The translations under genes and the position numbers were made by a program. This document shows, piece after piece, positions 5,089 through 5,595 of a stretch of DNA of 5,595 nucleotides. Below the pieces are notes generated by a model that worked only from the letters and a program-made list of their open reading frames with translations, made no database searches and was not told where the DNA came from. The stretch is from NCBI GenBank assembly GCA_015520985.1, contig WAOY01000095.1:1-5595 (forward strand). Direction: 5' to 3'. Numbering within the stretch: the stretch's first letter is position 1; each line of letters starts with the position of its first letter. This stretch comes from DHVE2 group archaeon (GTDB lineage Archaea; Thermoplasmatota; Thermoplasmata; Thermoplasmatales; Aciduliprofundaceae).

Positions 5089-5091
5089 TAC

Positions 5092-5099
5092 TATTTAAA
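5092..5099 (-). promoter_or_regulatory. TATA box of ftsZ
   Basis: The minus strand reads TTTAAATA, preceded by CGGAAAAGG in the BRE position. Both fit the archaeal consensus well. The expected transcription start is near 5069, giving a leader of about 30 bases that contains the ribosome binding site. It lies in the 84-base gap after the DUF2207-like gene, so ftsZ does not depend on read-through. Confidence 0.7.
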
Positions 5100-5108
5100 C
5101 CTTTTCCG

Positions 5109-5113
5109 AAAAA
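5109..5113 (-). terminator. Possible T-tract terminator after the DUF2207-like gene
   Basis: Five T residues (in GGTAATTTTTCGG on the minus strand) occur 10 bases after the TGA at 5124-5126. Archaeal termination often uses such tracts, but this one is short and merges with the A/T-rich BRE region of the ftsZ promoter, so the call is tentative. Confidence 0.25.
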
Positions 5114-5123
5114 TTACCAATTC

Positions 5124-5595
5124 TCACCGGGCGCCTGCGCCTCCCCCGCCGAAGCCACCTGAGAAGCCCCCTCCCCCAGAGGTGCTCGAAGGGGGCGGAA
5201 CGAACACAGTTGGAACGTACATGTACATATCCTCCGCAACCTGCGCGAGGTGGTATTCGATTCCAGGAGCATTGAGCACGGTGCGCACCTTATCACCCAC
5301 GCCCAGGGCGTAGCCGTATATCAGCCAGTCGTCCAGGTATGAGCTGAACTCCCTGTAATGCATTCTCAATTTCTCCTCGTCGCTGAGGAACTCACGGAAC
5401 TTGTCCCAGCGGAGTTTCTCCGTGTAGTAATCGTCCTTCCACCTGCCGAGAACCTCGGGAAACTTCCATATGGCGAAAATCTGAATCAGATAGGGGATAA
5501 GGAGTATGAATCCCCAGATCATGTAAAGCATATATGGCAGGATGAAAAACAAAACAATAACGGCGAAGATCATGTAGCCGGGTATGAAGTAGAAC
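5124..5595 (-). CDS. DUF2207-like membrane protein, C-terminal part
   Basis: The frame is open to the right edge, so only the last 156 complete codons of a longer gene are visible; full DUF2207 proteins are usually several hundred residues. The visible part starts with strongly hydrophobic segments (FYFIPGYMIFAVIVLFFILP, then MLYMIWGFILLIPYLI), consistent with one long or two adjacent membrane spans. A soluble region follows with WDKFREFLSDEEKLRMH and DDWLIYGYALGVGDKV, the paired motif typical of the DUF2207 C-terminal domain. The protein ends in a low-complexity tail, SGGGGFSGGFGGGGAGAR, also typical of the family. The function is unknown. The methionine at 5571-5573 should not be taken as the start because the hydrophobic stretch continues upstream of it. 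It is read in the same direction as ftsZ, 84 bases upstream, but ftsZ has its own promoter. Confidence 0.8.
   Translation of the reverse strand, partial: FYFIPGYMIFAVIVLFFILPYMLYMIWGFILLIPYLIQIFAIWKFPEVLGRWKDDYYTEKLRWDKFREFLSDEEKLRMHYREFSSYLDDWLIYGYALGVGDKVRTVLNAPGIEYHLAQVAEDMYMYVPTVFVPPPSSTSGGGGFSGGFGGGGAGAR

Overview
The window is archaeal. The evidence is archaeal-type ribosomal proteins L3 and L4 in the order L3-L4, an FtsZ, a DUF234-type archaeal ATPase, TTTATATA/TTTAAATA-class TATA boxes and GGTGA-type Shine-Dalgarno sites. The gene mix, including a DUF2207 membrane protein with a glycine-rich tail beside ftsZ, would fit a Thermoplasmata or Aciduliprofundum-like euryarchaeon. That placement is inference and not secure.

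Layout. At the left, on the minus strand, lies the start of the S10/spc-like ribosomal operon: rpl3 (611-1618), then rpl4 (607 running off the left edge). The two are separated by 3 bases and are probably translationally coupled. Upstream of rpl3 is a long GC-rich leader. It has a clear TATA box at 1795-1802 and at least two well-formed hairpins, one a perfect 10-bp stem and one closed by a GAAA tetraloop, which makes it a candidate site for operon control.

Divergent from this, on the plus strand, is a DUF234-family ATPase gene (1996-3189). Its promoter geometry predicts a leaderless transcript starting at or next to the GTG start codon. A perfect 9-bp inverted repeat is centred exactly on that GTG, and a third half-site lies next to the TATA box. 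This looks like an operator. A TauE/SafE-type small permease (3260-3994) follows on the plus strand, also with a TATA-like element at leaderless distance.

The right part is minus strand: a complete ftsZ (3999-5039) with its own TATA box, a Shine-Dalgarno site and repeated TGTCA/TGACA motifs between them, and upstream of it the C-terminal part of a DUF2207-like membrane protein (5124 to the right edge). ftsZ and the permease converge with only 4 bases between their stop codons.

The housekeeping genes (rpl3, rpl4, ftsZ) and the two middle genes do not form one pathway. The ATPase and permease look like accessory genes set between core loci, and the ATPase is visibly more A+T-rich than its neighbours. 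I see no CRISPR array, tRNA, rRNA, insertion sequence or recognisable defence cassette. The strongest candidates for something undescribed are the operator centred on the ATPase start codon and the structured rpl3 leader.
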